Below the pieces are notes generated by a model. That model was not told where the DNA came from, ran no database searches, and saw only the letters and a list, made by a program, of their open reading frames with translations. From Segatella copri (GTDB lineage: Bacteria; Bacteroidota; Bacteroidia; Bacteroidales; Bacteroidaceae), in assembly GCF_002224675.1 (NCBI RefSeq), contig NZ_NMPZ01000001.1, positions 372,001-436,000 on the forward strand: a stretch of 64,000 nt of DNA. The letters are read 5' to 3'. Positions 48,672 through 58,488 of the stretch are shown one piece after another. The stretch's first letter is position 1, and every line of letters begins with the position of its first letter. A program made the position numbers and the translations under genes.

Positions 48672-49388
48672 ATGTTAATAGATTATCAAAACGTCAGCAT
48701 ATACCAAGCCGACAAGTGCGTGCTCAAGGGCATCAACTTCCACGTGGATGAAGGAGAGTTCGCTTATCTTATCGGAAAAGTGGGCTCGGGAAAGAGTTCA
48801 CTCCTGAAGACCCTCTACTGCGAGCTTGACCTCGTGGAGGGTGAGACCGACAAGGCAGAAATCCTCGGCAGAGACCTCAAGACCATCCGACGCAAGGACA
48901 TTCCAGCCCTGCGCAAGGAACTGGGCATCATCTTCCAGGACTTCCAGTTGCTCCACGACCGCAGCGTGCGCAAGAACTTCGAGTTCGTGCTCAAGGCTAC
49001 CAAATGGAAAAACAAGAAGGACAGAGACAAGCGCATCGAGGAAGTGCTCAACGAAGTAGGCATGATAGAGAAAATCGACAAGATGCCTCACGAACTCTCC
49101 GGTGGAGAACAGCAGCGTGTGGCCATCGCCCGTGCCCTGCTCAACAATCCGAAGATCATCATCGCCGATGAGCCTACGGGAAATCTCGACCCGGAGACCG
49201 CCAGCAACATCGTGGGACTGCTCAAGGATATCACCAAGCAGGGTACAGCTGTAGTGATGACAACCCATAACATCCCGATGCTCGACAAGTTCCCTGGCAT
49301 CGTATATCGCTGCAAGGATGGTTTACTCCACGACGTGACCAACGAGTACAACCACATCGACCTGTCAGAAGATGGCGAGGAAAATTAA
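48672..49388 (+). CDS. ftsE: FtsE-like ABC ATPase
   Basis: 238 residues. Walker A is GKVGSGKSS (about 36-44), signature LSGGEQQR (about 140-147), Walker B IIIADEP, and the H-loop TTHN. Similarity is closest to FtsE, which with FtsX controls peptidoglycan hydrolases at the septum from the cytoplasm. Walker A has Lys-Val where GxSGSGK is usual. It lies between hisIE and lysC; no ftsX is in the window, so other ABC roles cannot be ruled out. Confidence 0.85.
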   Translation: MLIDYQNVSIYQADKCVLKGINFHVDEGEFAYLIGKVGSGKSSLLKTLYCELDLVEGETDKAEILGRDLKTIRRKDIPALRKELGIIFQDFQLLHDRSVRKNFEFVLKATKWKNKKDRDKRIEEVLNEVGMIEKIDKMPHELSGGEQQRVAIARALLNNPKIIIADEPTGNLDPETASNIVGLLKDITKQGTAVVMTTHNIPMLDKFPGIVYRCKDGLLHDVTNEYNHIDLSEDGEEN

Positions 49389-49432
49389 ATAAAAGAACAA
49401 TAAAAATTAAACATTAATATAATATTACGACT

Positions 49433-50752
49433 ATGAAGGTAATGAAATTCGGAGGTACTTCTGTAGGCTCACCAGAGCGTATGAAGGGAGTAGCCTCTTT
49501 GGTTACAGAATCAGGTGAACCAACTTTCATCGTATTGTCTGCGATGAGCGGTACAACAAACTCTCTCGTTGAGATCTCTGACTATCTTTACAAGAAGAAC
49601 CCAGAGGGCGCCAACGAGGTAATCAACAATTTGGAGAAGAAATACATGCAGCACGTGGAGGATCTCTACTCTACTGATGAGATGAAGAAGACTACACGCG
49701 AGTTCCTGCAGGGCGAGTTCAACTATCTCCGTTCATTTACCAAGGATCTCTTTACTTCTTTCGAGGAGAAGAGCATCGTGGCTCAGGGCGAGATTATGAG
49801 CACCAACATGGTTGTAAACTACTTGAAGGAACAGGGTGTAAAGGCTGTATTGCTCAGCGCATTAGACTTTATGCGCACCGACAAGAATGCAGAGCCAGAC
49901 CCACAGTACATCAAGGAGAAGCTCGCAGCCATCATGGAGGAAAACCAGGGCTATCAGATCTACATCACCCAGGGCTTCATCTGCCGCAATGCATACGGCG
50001 AGGTAGATAACCTGCAGCGTGGTGGTAGTGACTACACCGCATCACTCATCGGTGCAGCTCTCCCAGCAGACGAGATTCAGATCTGGACAGATATCGACGG
50101 TATGCACAACAACGACCCTCGTGTGGTAGAGCACACAGAGGCTGTTCGCCAGTTGAACTTCGAGGAGGCTGCTGAGTTGGCTTACTTCGGTGCCAAGATT
50201 CTCCACCCTACCTGCGTTCAGCCAGCCAAGTATGCCGGCATCCCAGTTCGTCTGAAGAACACCATGGATCCTAAGGCAGATGGTACCATCATCGACAACG
50301 TCATCGTACGTGGCAAGATCAAGGCTGTAGCTGCCAAGGACAACATCACAGCCATCAAGATCAAGAGTAGCCGCATGTTGCTCGCTACAGGTTTCCTCCG
50401 CAAGGTATTCGAAATCTTCGAGAGCTACCAGACTCCTATCGACATGATTGCTACATCTGAGGTCGGTGTGAGCATGAGTATCGATAACGACGCTCACCTC
50501 AACGATATCGTCAACGAGTTGAAGAAGTATGGTACTGTAACCGTAGATTCAGACATGTGCATCATCTGCGTGGTAGGTGATCTGGACTGGAGCAACGTAG
50601 GCTTCGAGACCATCGCTACCGATGCCATGAAGAACATCCCGGTACGTATGATTTCTTACGGTGGCAGCAACTACAACATCTCATTCCTCATCAGAGAGAG
50701 AGACAAGAAGCAGGCTCTGCAGAACTTGAGCAACGTATTGTTCGAGAAGTAA
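49433..50752 (+). CDS. lysC: Aspartate kinase
   Basis: 439 residues, monofunctional. MKVMKFGGTSVGSPE is the kinase entry with the Lys-Phe-Gly-Gly site; GGSDYTASLIGAAL and WTDIDGMHNNDPR follow. Two ACT domains fill about 300-439 (the feedback site for lysine or threonine). It starts the aspartate pathway to lysine, threonine and methionine. It stands 44 bases behind ftsE and 141 before lysA. Confidence 0.96.
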   Translation: MKVMKFGGTSVGSPERMKGVASLVTESGEPTFIVLSAMSGTTNSLVEISDYLYKKNPEGANEVINNLEKKYMQHVEDLYSTDEMKKTTREFLQGEFNYLRSFTKDLFTSFEEKSIVAQGEIMSTNMVVNYLKEQGVKAVLLSALDFMRTDKNAEPDPQYIKEKLAAIMEENQGYQIYITQGFICRNAYGEVDNLQRGGSDYTASLIGAALPADEIQIWTDIDGMHNNDPRVVEHTEAVRQLNFEEAAELAYFGAKILHPTCVQPAKYAGIPVRLKNTMDPKADGTIIDNVIVRGKIKAVAAKDNITAIKIKSSRMLLATGFLRKVFEIFESYQTPIDMIATSEVGVSMSIDNDAHLNDIVNELKKYGTVTVDSDMCIICVVGDLDWSNVGFETIATDAMKNIPVRMISYGGSNYNISFLIRERDKKQALQNLSNVLFEK

Positions 50753-50763
50753 TGTAAGTGAAG

Positions 50764-50819
50764 AACGAAGAGTGAAGAGTGAAGAATTCTAATGAAATGC
50801 TTCCTGTCCACTCTTCGTT
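50764..50819. repeat. Hairpin built on the GAAGAGTGA repeat
   Basis: AACGAAGAGTG (50764-50774) pairs with CACTCTTCGTT (50809-50819). Between them lies GAAGAGTGAAGAAT, kin to the tandem repeat at 3850-3902. No T run follows, so full termination before lysA is doubtful. Confidence 0.65.
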
Positions 50820-50893
50820 GGATATTCTGACTTAACCATAAGTTGGATTTTAATTTGACTATAAGTAAGATATTAACAATAAGCATAAGCGAA

Positions 50894-52051
50894 ATGAAAG
50901 GTACATTTCCAATAGATAAGTTTCAGGAGATACAGACTCCGTTCTACTATTACGACACCAACGTGTTGCGCCAAACCTTGAAAACCATCAACGCAGAGGC
51001 TGGCAAACACGAGGGCTTTGAGGTACACTATGCCGTAAAGGCAAATGCCAACCCTAAAGTGCTCAACATCATCTGCCAGGCTGGTTTGGGTGCCGACTGT
51101 GTGAGCGGAGGAGAAATTCAGGCTGCCATCAATGCAGGTTTCCCTGCCAATAAGATTGTGTATGCCGGTGTAGGCAAGAGTGATTGGGAAATCAACCTTG
51201 GTTTGGACAAGGGCATCTTCTGCTTCAATGTAGAGAGCGTCCCGGAATTGGAAATCATCAACGAACTTGCCGAGAAGAAGAATAAGATTGCACAAGTTTG
51301 CTTCCGCATCAACCCAGACGTAGGTGCTCATACCCATGCCAACATTACAACAGGTTTGGCTGAAAACAAGTTTGGTATCGCCATGCGTGATATGGAGAGC
51401 GTGATTGAAGAGGCTTCCAAAATGAAGAACATCAAGTTCCTGGGTCTGCACTTCCACATTGGTAGTCAGATACTTGACATGGGAGACTTCGAGGCTCTCT
51501 GTAACCGCATCAACGAGCTGCAAGACCAGTTGGAAGCTCATCACATCGTAGTAAAGAACATCAATGTTGGCGGTGGCTTGGGTATCGATTACAACCATCC
51601 AAACCGTGTGCCTATCCCAGATTTCAAGGATTACTTCGATACATACGCCAAGAAGTTGAAGTTGCGCGATGGACAGAAGTTACACTTCGAGTTGGGACGT
51701 GCCGTAGTGGGTCAGATGGGTTCGCTCATCACCAAGACTCTTTATATCAAGCAGGGCACAGCCAAGCAGTTTGCCATCGTAGATGCAGGTATGACCGACC
51801 TGATCCGTCCTGCCCTCTATCAGGCATATCATAAGATAGAGAACATCTCTAGCGATGAACCTGCAGAGACATACGACGTAGTAGGTCCGATCTGCGAGTC
51901 GAGCGATGTATTCGCCAAGGCTATAGATCTGAACAAGACCCATCGTGGCGACCTCATTGCCCTCCGCTCTGCCGGAGCCTACGGTGAGATCATGGCGAGC
52001 CAGTACAACTGTCGCCAGTTGCCAAAGGGCTATATCACAGAAGACTTTTAA
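50894..52051 (+). CDS. lysA: Diaminopimelate decarboxylase
   Basis: 385 residues from MKGTFPIDKFQ; a TTG 51 bases upstream would add non-homologous residues. It is a fold-type III PLP enzyme: VHYAVKANANP (about 46-56) holds the PLP lysine, GLHFHIGSQ the ring-stacking His, GGGLGIDY the phosphate site and CESSDVFA the catalytic Cys. It makes lysine from meso-diaminopimelate. Last gene of the his-lys operon. Confidence 0.95.
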   Translation: MKGTFPIDKFQEIQTPFYYYDTNVLRQTLKTINAEAGKHEGFEVHYAVKANANPKVLNIICQAGLGADCVSGGEIQAAINAGFPANKIVYAGVGKSDWEINLGLDKGIFCFNVESVPELEIINELAEKKNKIAQVCFRINPDVGAHTHANITTGLAENKFGIAMRDMESVIEEASKMKNIKFLGLHFHIGSQILDMGDFEALCNRINELQDQLEAHHIVVKNINVGGGLGIDYNHPNRVPIPDFKDYFDTYAKKLKLRDGQKLHFELGRAVVGQMGSLITKTLYIKQGTAKQFAIVDAGMTDLIRPALYQAYHKIENISSDEPAETYDVVGPICESSDVFAKAIDLNKTHRGDLIALRSAGAYGEIMASQYNCRQLPKGYITEDF

Positions 52052-52059
52052 AGGAAAGC

Positions 52060-52083
52060 ACGCCCTAAAAGGGCAGAAGCTTT
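52060..52083. repeat. Half-unit of the GCCCTGAAAGGGC family
   Basis: ACGCCCTAAAAGGGCAGAAG plus CTTT; one base differs from the family core. It lies just behind the lysA stop. Confidence 0.75.
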
Positions 52084-52103
52084 AAAATACGAGAAAAAAA
52101 GAA

Positions 52104-53315
52104 ATGATGACAATTAGTTTAACAACTATCATAGCAGGCGCAGTAGTGGTATTATTGGCAATCCTCGGATCGCTGATAAATCCATTTCTGCGCTCGTTGC
52201 GTTTTCCTGACAATGCAGAAAATGAGGAAAATCCTGCTGAGGAGGAAACTGATCCTACAGCAGAAACAGCTAAGCAAGAGGAGGAATCCCTGGAATCTAG
52301 AGAACCTATCTCGGTGATTATCACCGCTCACGACAATCTCTATGAACTGGAGCATAATCTACAGATGTTCCTGCAGCAGAAATATCCTGCCGATTATCAG
52401 GTAATCGTGGTTTGTCAGAGCACCGATGGTGAGACCCAGGATTATCTGAAGCGCATGGCAGCCGAGAATTCTCACCTATATTATACATATATCCCTGAGA
52501 GCTCCCGCTATATGAGCAGAAAGAAGCTGCAGATTACACTGGGCGTGAAGGCTGCCAAGTATGAGTGGATCATCCTCACCGAACCTACCTGCACCCCATC
52601 CAACAACAAGTGGCTCTATACGATGACCCGCAACTGCCAGGAGCCTAACCATCTGGTTCTGGGCTATGTAGCTTTAGACGAAGCAACCAAGGGTGTTCGT
52701 CGATTCGACAGCATCCGCAAGGCATTCTATCTGCTCCGCCGTGCCCAGCATAGCTACGGCTACCGCACCCACATGCCAAACGTAGCCTTCCGCAAGAGCG
52801 ATTTCATGCGCGAGCAGGGCTATCAGGGCAACCTGGAGTATGTGCGCGGAGAATACGACTTCCTGGTCAACAAGTATGCTGCCTACGGAGATACTGCCGT
52901 AGAACTCGACTGCGATGCATGGCTCATCCATGATGAACCAACCGACAAGGCATGGCACAATGCCCACCTTTACCTCCAGGCATCCCGCAAGAGTCTGACC
53001 AGAGCCAAGTCGATGATGTCGCTGATGGCAATGGATCACCTCTTCCCTCACCTCAGCCTCATCGCCTCGCTGGTCACCCTGGCATACGCCATCCTGATGC
53101 AAGACTGGATCCTGACAGGCATTGCAGGTTTCGCCCTGCTTCTACTCCTGATTCTCCGCACCGTCATCGCCCACAAGGCCATCAAGCATTTCGACGATGA
53201 CATCTCGCTCCTGAAGCTGCCATTCTATGAGTATGGCATCATCTGGAGAAATCTTGCCAACAAGATAAGATACTGGCGTGCAGACAAGAACGACTTCACC
53301 AGTCATAAACTGTAG
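52104..53315 (+). CDS. Membrane-bound family 2 glycosyltransferase
   Basis: 403 residues. An N-terminal membrane helix (about 8-28) is followed by an acidic linker, the GT-A domain (about 70-290: ISVIITAHDNLYELEHNLQM, VVCQSTDGETQDYL, with LTEPTCTPSN in the DxD place and GEYDFLV), and two C-terminal helices (about 310-355). A true DxD is not seen at the usual place, so activity is less sure. Likely envelope glycan synthesis. ATG 52107 is an alternative start. The neighbour 34 bases on is another glycosyltransferase. Confidence 0.8.
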   Translation: MMTISLTTIIAGAVVVLLAILGSLINPFLRSLRFPDNAENEENPAEEETDPTAETAKQEEESLESREPISVIITAHDNLYELEHNLQMFLQQKYPADYQVIVVCQSTDGETQDYLKRMAAENSHLYYTYIPESSRYMSRKKLQITLGVKAAKYEWIILTEPTCTPSNNKWLYTMTRNCQEPNHLVLGYVALDEATKGVRRFDSIRKAFYLLRRAQHSYGYRTHMPNVAFRKSDFMREQGYQGNLEYVRGEYDFLVNKYAAYGDTAVELDCDAWLIHDEPTDKAWHNAHLYLQASRKSLTRAKSMMSLMAMDHLFPHLSLIASLVTLAYAILMQDWILTGIAGFALLLLLILRTVIAHKAIKHFDDDISLLKLPFYEYGIIWRNLANKIRYWRADKNDFTSHKL

Positions 53316-53349
53316 GATTTCAGAATCAACAAGCAAACTTAAAATAACG

Positions 53350-54123
53350 ATGAAAGTATATTTGTTCATTTCCAAACATAAGAAGACGCTGAAGATGTAT
53401 CTTCCTTACATCGAAGCGCTGCAGCAGAAGTTCGACATCACCGGGAACCTGGTAGATGCCGATATCGTGATGATACTGGGAGCATGGACAAGACAAGGTG
53501 CCCAGCTCGCCAGAATGTCTCGCAAGATGGGCATCCCCTACATCGTTTGCCCACTCGGCGACCTCTCAGAGCGCAACTGCCGGAATCCGTATTTCAAGCG
53601 CAGTCTGCAGACCCTGATGTACCAGAAGGCGATGTACAGGCACTCAGACCTCATCATCGCCACCACCCCATTGGAGAAAGCCTATCTGGAGAAACTCGGA
53701 TGGAACAAGCACATCACCCTCATCCGATACTTCGGCTACAGTCATCTCATCACCGAAGATGGTACGATGGAAGACTGGCAGGAGACGAATGCCTCTACCC
53801 TCGCCGACTTCGAGCGCAGAAAGGCAGAAGCCATCGCCCAGCAGACCCAGCATGCCATCATCGCCCAGATTATGCAGATTCAGAGCAGAATGCCGCATAA
53901 GAACATCCCACAGAAGTATCTCGACGACCTGCATACCTTATTATATGCAGACGATTATGATGAGGATGCTATCAACGAGGAACTGAAGAAGCTGAAACTC
54001 GACAGCTATGCCGCCTCCGTATTCCAGGCGATGACCGACAAAACGGGACTTACCGAGGGATTTATGCCACTTCCTGCCAAAAAAGGCAGAAAAAGCAGGG
54101 AGATTCTGAAGTATGTAAAGTAA
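53350..54123 (+). CDS. Glycosyltransferase family 4-like protein
   Basis: 257 residues from MKVYLFISKHKKTLKMYLPY; a longer frame begins inside the previous gene. The N-terminal half is GT-B like (IEALQQKFDITGNLVDADIV, GIPYIVCPLGDLSERN, LIIATTPLEKAYLEKLGW). The C-terminal nucleotide-sugar domain expected of GT4 enzymes is missing or replaced by a 100-residue helical part, so it may not be a working transferase on its own. It may act with the membrane GT2 just upstream. Confidence 0.6.
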   Translation: MKVYLFISKHKKTLKMYLPYIEALQQKFDITGNLVDADIVMILGAWTRQGAQLARMSRKMGIPYIVCPLGDLSERNCRNPYFKRSLQTLMYQKAMYRHSDLIIATTPLEKAYLEKLGWNKHITLIRYFGYSHLITEDGTMEDWQETNASTLADFERRKAEAIAQQTQHAIIAQIMQIQSRMPHKNIPQKYLDDLHTLLYADDYDEDAINEELKKLKLDSYAASVFQAMTDKTGLTEGFMPLPAKKGRKSREILKYVK

Positions 54124-54125
54124 GA

Positions 54126-54182
54126 GACTGACAGTAGTTGACCTGCATCAAGAGGCTGACTGCCAGTATTTGACTTGTATCA
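54126..54182. repeat. Imperfect direct repeat of about 27 bp
   Basis: GACTGACAGTAGTTGACCTG with CATCAA (54126-54151) and GCTGACTGCCAGTATTTGAC with TTGTATCAA (54154-54182). It lies between the glycosyltransferase stop and the promoter of the small-ORF unit. Confidence 0.5.
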
Positions 54183-54244
54183 AAAAATCGCTTTCTTTCA
54201 TCATTTTGTCACCCATTTGTTACCCGAATTCAAAAAAAAGGCAT

Positions 54245-54252
54245 TACCTTTG
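54245..54252 (+). promoter_or_regulatory. -7 box of the small-ORF transcription unit
   Basis: TACCTTTG followed by CACTCG, as in the tRNA promoters. The best TTTG upstream is 25 bases away, so the -33 box is weak. Confidence 0.6.
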
Positions 54253-54263
54253 CACTCGTAAAG

Positions 54264-54359
54264 ATGAAACAAGAGATCTTGAGTATGCGAGATGAGAAGT
54301 CTTATATATATAAAAAAGATGAGAAATCTCAAGTACAGGAGATGGAAGGTTTCAGGTAA
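54264..54359 (+). CDS. Small ORF A, 31 residues
   Basis: ATG 54264 to TAA 54359, 11 bases after the -7 box. Charged peptide beginning MKQEILSMRDEKSYIYKKDE. Its DNA carries a doubled AGATGAGAA(G/A)TCT, reflected in the repeated DEKS. No ribosome site is possible with so short a leader. May be a leader peptide of the unit rather than a working protein. Confidence 0.35.
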   Translation: MKQEILSMRDEKSYIYKKDEKSQVQEMEGFR

Positions 54360-54440
54360 GAGAGATTATAAAAGGATAACATGTAGAACAGGAGACCGAA
54401 AATGCGACGGCTCCACAAAGATTGAGAAAGGAAACAAATT

Positions 54441-54530
54441 ATGATGACAACAGTAATGGCACTCGCAGTAGTAGCAATTATGATTGCTAAGGCAATCAAT
54501 GTAAACAACCACATCGAGATGGGTAAGTAA
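54441..54530 (+). CDS. Small ORF B, 29-residue hydrophobic peptide
   Basis: ATG 54441 to TAA 54530, preceded by GAAAGGAAACAAATT, a fair ribosome site. The peptide MMTTVMALAVVAIMIAKAIN and NVNNHIEMGK-type polar tail has one helix of about 16 hydrophobic residues, so it would sit in the inner membrane. Codons are common ones for this genome. Confidence 0.5.
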   Translation: MMTTVMALAVVAIMIAKAINVNNHIEMGK

Positions 54531-54566
54531 TTACTCCATCCCCTTGTAGGAAAGAGAATGAAAGAA

Positions 54567-54582
54567 GAGCCCGGCGAGGCTC
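54567..54582 (+). other. Hairpin between small ORFs B and C
   Basis: GAGCC-CGGCGA-GGCTC, a 5-bp GC-rich stem that could separate or protect parts of the transcript. Confidence 0.4.
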
Positions 54583-54617
54583 AAGTATTAACGAAAAAGA
54601 AAGAAAGGATAACGATT

Positions 54618-54737
54618 ATGAAAACAATGTTGAAAGAAATCAAGAAGGTCATGAAGGCATTCATTGCAAACTATCAGAATGCAATGTCAATTTATGGCGA
54701 AGCTATTTGCAAAAGTCATGGTTATGCTTGCGCATAA
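54618..54737 (+). CDS. Small ORF C, 39-residue basic peptide
   Basis: ATG 54618 to TAA 54737, preceded by GAAAGGATAACGATT, which repeats the spacing and text before ORF B. The peptide opens MKTMLKEIKKVMKAFIANYQ and ends AICKSHGYACA. The first 25 residues would make a basic amphipathic helix; the two cysteines at the end could bind metal or cross-link. No known family. Confidence 0.5.
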   Translation: MKTMLKEIKKVMKAFIANYQNAMSIYGEAICKSHGYACA

Positions 54738-54755
54738 TCACTTGAAATATAAAGG

Positions 54756-54791
54756 AAGCGTGCTGGTATTTACTTACCGGCACGCTTTTTT
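54756..54791 (+). terminator. Terminator of the small-ORF unit
   Basis: AAGCGTGCTGGTA pairs with TTACCGGCACGCTT around a short loop, followed by T6. Confidence 0.9.
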
Positions 54792-54857
54792 CGTTGCCTC
54801 CAGCGTTAATATAGATTAAATAATCCGTCATTTCTACGATAATTCGGAAATTATCTA

Positions 54858-54865
54858 TACTTTTG
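54858..54865 (+). promoter_or_regulatory. -7 box of the thiamine operon
   Basis: TACTTTTG followed by C, about 14 bases before the riboswitch. Confidence 0.6.
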
Positions 54866-54878
54866 CATCTATAATTAT

Positions 54879-55040
54879 CACGGGGGTGCTGAGCAATCGG
54901 CTGAGATTATACCCATTGAACCTGAAACAGGTAATGCTGGCGCAGGAAATATGATAGATCGTTTACACCCAGGCAGAGATAAATGCAACCTACTCTTGCT
55001 TCTCTACAACCCCATTGCTTTCATCAGGCATACCCCCGTG
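54879..55040 (+). promoter_or_regulatory. TPP riboswitch (THI element) with downstream switching arm
   Basis: The aptamer core (about 54881-54952) has the invariant CTGAGAT, ACCC, GAACCTGA and CAGGTAATGCTGGCG blocks. It binds thiamine pyrophosphate and lowers expression of the operon. CACGGGGGT (54879-54887) is perfectly complementary to ACCCCCGTG (55032-55040), 80 bases past the aptamer and 42 before thiS; this pair probably takes part in the on/off fold. Confidence 0.95.
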
Positions 55041-55082
55041 TTGACAATTGTAAATTTATAAATGTAAACATAGGAACAGATT

Positions 55083-55280
55083 ATGAAAGTTATCATCAAC
55101 AGCAAAGAAACTGAGATTCAGGCAAAGACCGTCAAGGAACTTGCCCAGGAACTCGATCTTCCAGCTACAGGTTGCGCTGTAGCCATCAGTAACGAGATGG
55201 TACCTCGTGACGAGTGGGAAAGCCACGTGATTCAGGAGGGTGCCGACATCGTGATTGTAAAGGCATTCTGCGGAGGATAG
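55083..55280 (+). CDS. thiS: Sulfur carrier protein ThiS
   Basis: 65 residues, a ubiquitin-like fold. The C-terminal Gly-Gly (KAFCGG) is activated as adenylate and turned to thiocarboxylate, which gives sulfur to the thiazole ring. VKELAQELDLPATGCAVAIS is the family middle. First gene after the TPP riboswitch. The partner ThiF is not in the window. Confidence 0.95.
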   Translation: MKVIINSKETEIQAKTVKELAQELDLPATGCAVAISNEMVPRDEWESHVIQEGADIVIVKAFCGG

Positions 55281-55307
55281 GATATAATGTTTAATGTTTA
55301 GAGGACT

Positions 55308-55958
55308 ATGGCTAAAATATCATTAGACAGATTTCAACTGCAGTTCATCTCTCATCAGAATGAGAAGATGAGCTATCTCGATGGCATCCGTGAGGCCTTG
55401 GCTGGCGGATGTAAGTGGATTCAGCTCCGCATGAAGGGTGCCACCGATGAAGAGGTGCGCCCTATAGCCCTGAAGGTCAAGGAATGGTGCAAAGAGCAGA
55501 ATGCAACCTTCCTCATCGATGACAGAGTGCAGCTGGTGAAGGAATTGCAGGTAGATGGCGTGCATCTGGGCAAGAACGATATGCCGATTGCCGAAGCCCG
55601 CAAGATTCTGGGCGATGACTTCATCATCGGTGGTACGGCCAATACCTTCGAGGATGTGAAGGCTCACTATGAAGCTGGTGCCGATTACATCGGTTGCGGT
55701 CCGTTCCGCTTCACCACCACCAAGGAGAAGCTCTCCCCTATCCTCGGTCTTGAAGGATACCGAGAAATCATCCAGAAGATGAAGGCAGAAAATATCGATA
55801 TCCCAATCGTTGCCATCGGTGGCATCACCAAGGAGGATATTCCCGAAATCATGAAGACGGGAGTTAACGGCATCGCCCTCAGCGGCTGCATCCTCAATGC
55901 CAAGGACCCGGCAGCAGAAACCCATGACATCATGGAAATGATGAGGGAATTCAGATAA
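55308..55958 (+). CDS. thiE: Thiamine phosphate synthase
   Basis: 216 residues, TIM barrel. IRMKGAT-type loop (WIQLRMKGATDEEV), FLIDDRVQL, DGVHLGKNDMP and GCGPFRFTTTKE are the ThiE motifs that bind the pyrimidine pyrophosphate and Mg2+; VAIGGITKEDIPEI is the phosphate loop. It joins the pyrimidine and thiazole parts. 27 bases separate it from thiS. Confidence 0.96.
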   Translation: MAKISLDRFQLQFISHQNEKMSYLDGIREALAGGCKWIQLRMKGATDEEVRPIALKVKEWCKEQNATFLIDDRVQLVKELQVDGVHLGKNDMPIAEARKILGDDFIIGGTANTFEDVKAHYEAGADYIGCGPFRFTTTKEKLSPILGLEGYREIIQKMKAENIDIPIVAIGGITKEDIPEIMKTGVNGIALSGCILNAKDPAAETHDIMEMMREFR

Positions 55959-55988
55959 GCAAACATTTAAAAATAAGAATAACAAAAA

Positions 55989-56762
55989 ATGGAAAAATTA
56001 GTAATTGCAGGACGAGAGTTCAACTCCCGCCTCTTCCTCGGAACAGGAAAGTTCAACAACAACCAGCTCATGGCTGAAGCCATCAAGGCTTCTGAAACAG
56101 AAATGGTAACCGTTGCCATGAAGCGTATCGAACTCGAAGACAAGCAGGACGACCTGCTCTCTCATATCGTGCAGAACCCAAATATCCAGCTTCTTCCTAA
56201 CACCAGTGGCGTACGCAACGCTGAGGAGGCTGTATTCGCAGCACAGATGGCTCGCGAGGCTTTCGGAACCAACTGGCTCAAGCTCGAAATCCACCCAGAC
56301 CCTCGCTATCTTCTTCCAGACTCTATCGAGACTCTGAAGGCTACCGAGAAACTGGTAAAGCTCGGTTTCGTGGTATTGCCATATTGCCAGGCAGACCCAA
56401 CCCTCTGCAAGCACCTCGAAGAGGCTGGTGCTGCTACCGTGATGCCACTCGCTGCACCTATCGGTACCAACAAGGGTTTGAGAATGAAGGACTTCCTGCA
56501 GATCATCATCGAGCAGGCTACTGTTCCTGTGGTAGTAGATGCAGGTATCGGTGCGCCTAGCCACGCAGCCGAGGCTATGGAGATGGGTGCCAGCGCTTGT
56601 CTGGTCAACACAGCCATCGCCGTTGCAGGTGATCCTGTAGAGATGGCTAAGGCATTCAAGGAGGCAGTAGTATGCGGTCGCCGTGCTTACGAGGCAGGTC
56701 TCGGAGCCATCAGCGATTGTGCCGAAGCAAGTTCTCCACTCACCGCATTCCTCAACGACTAA
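55989..56762 (+). CDS. thiG: Thiazole synthase
   Basis: 257 residues, TIM barrel. [15 protein letters not shown] is the standard start; the Schiff-base lysine is in the VTVAMKRIE region (about 40-47 precedes it in the family) or in WLKLEIHPD (about 98), the latter being the known position. [20 protein letters not shown] binds phosphate. It builds the thiazole ring from deoxyxylulose phosphate, dehydroglycine and ThiS thiocarboxylate. Confidence 0.96.
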   Translation: MEKLVIAGREFNSRLFLGTGKFNNNQLMAEAIKASETEMVTVAMKRIELEDKQDDLLSHIVQNPNIQLLPNTSGVRNAEEAVFAAQMAREAFGTNWLKLEIHPDPRYLLPDSIETLKATEKLVKLGFVVLPYCQADPTLCKHLEEAGAATVMPLAAPIGTNKGLRMKDFLQIIIEQATVPVVVDAGIGAPSHAAEAMEMGASACLVNTAIAVAGDPVEMAKAFKEAVVCGRRAYEAGLGAISDCAEASSPLTAFLND

Positions 56763-58484
<1,722 letters not shown>

Positions 58485-58488
58485 GAAA

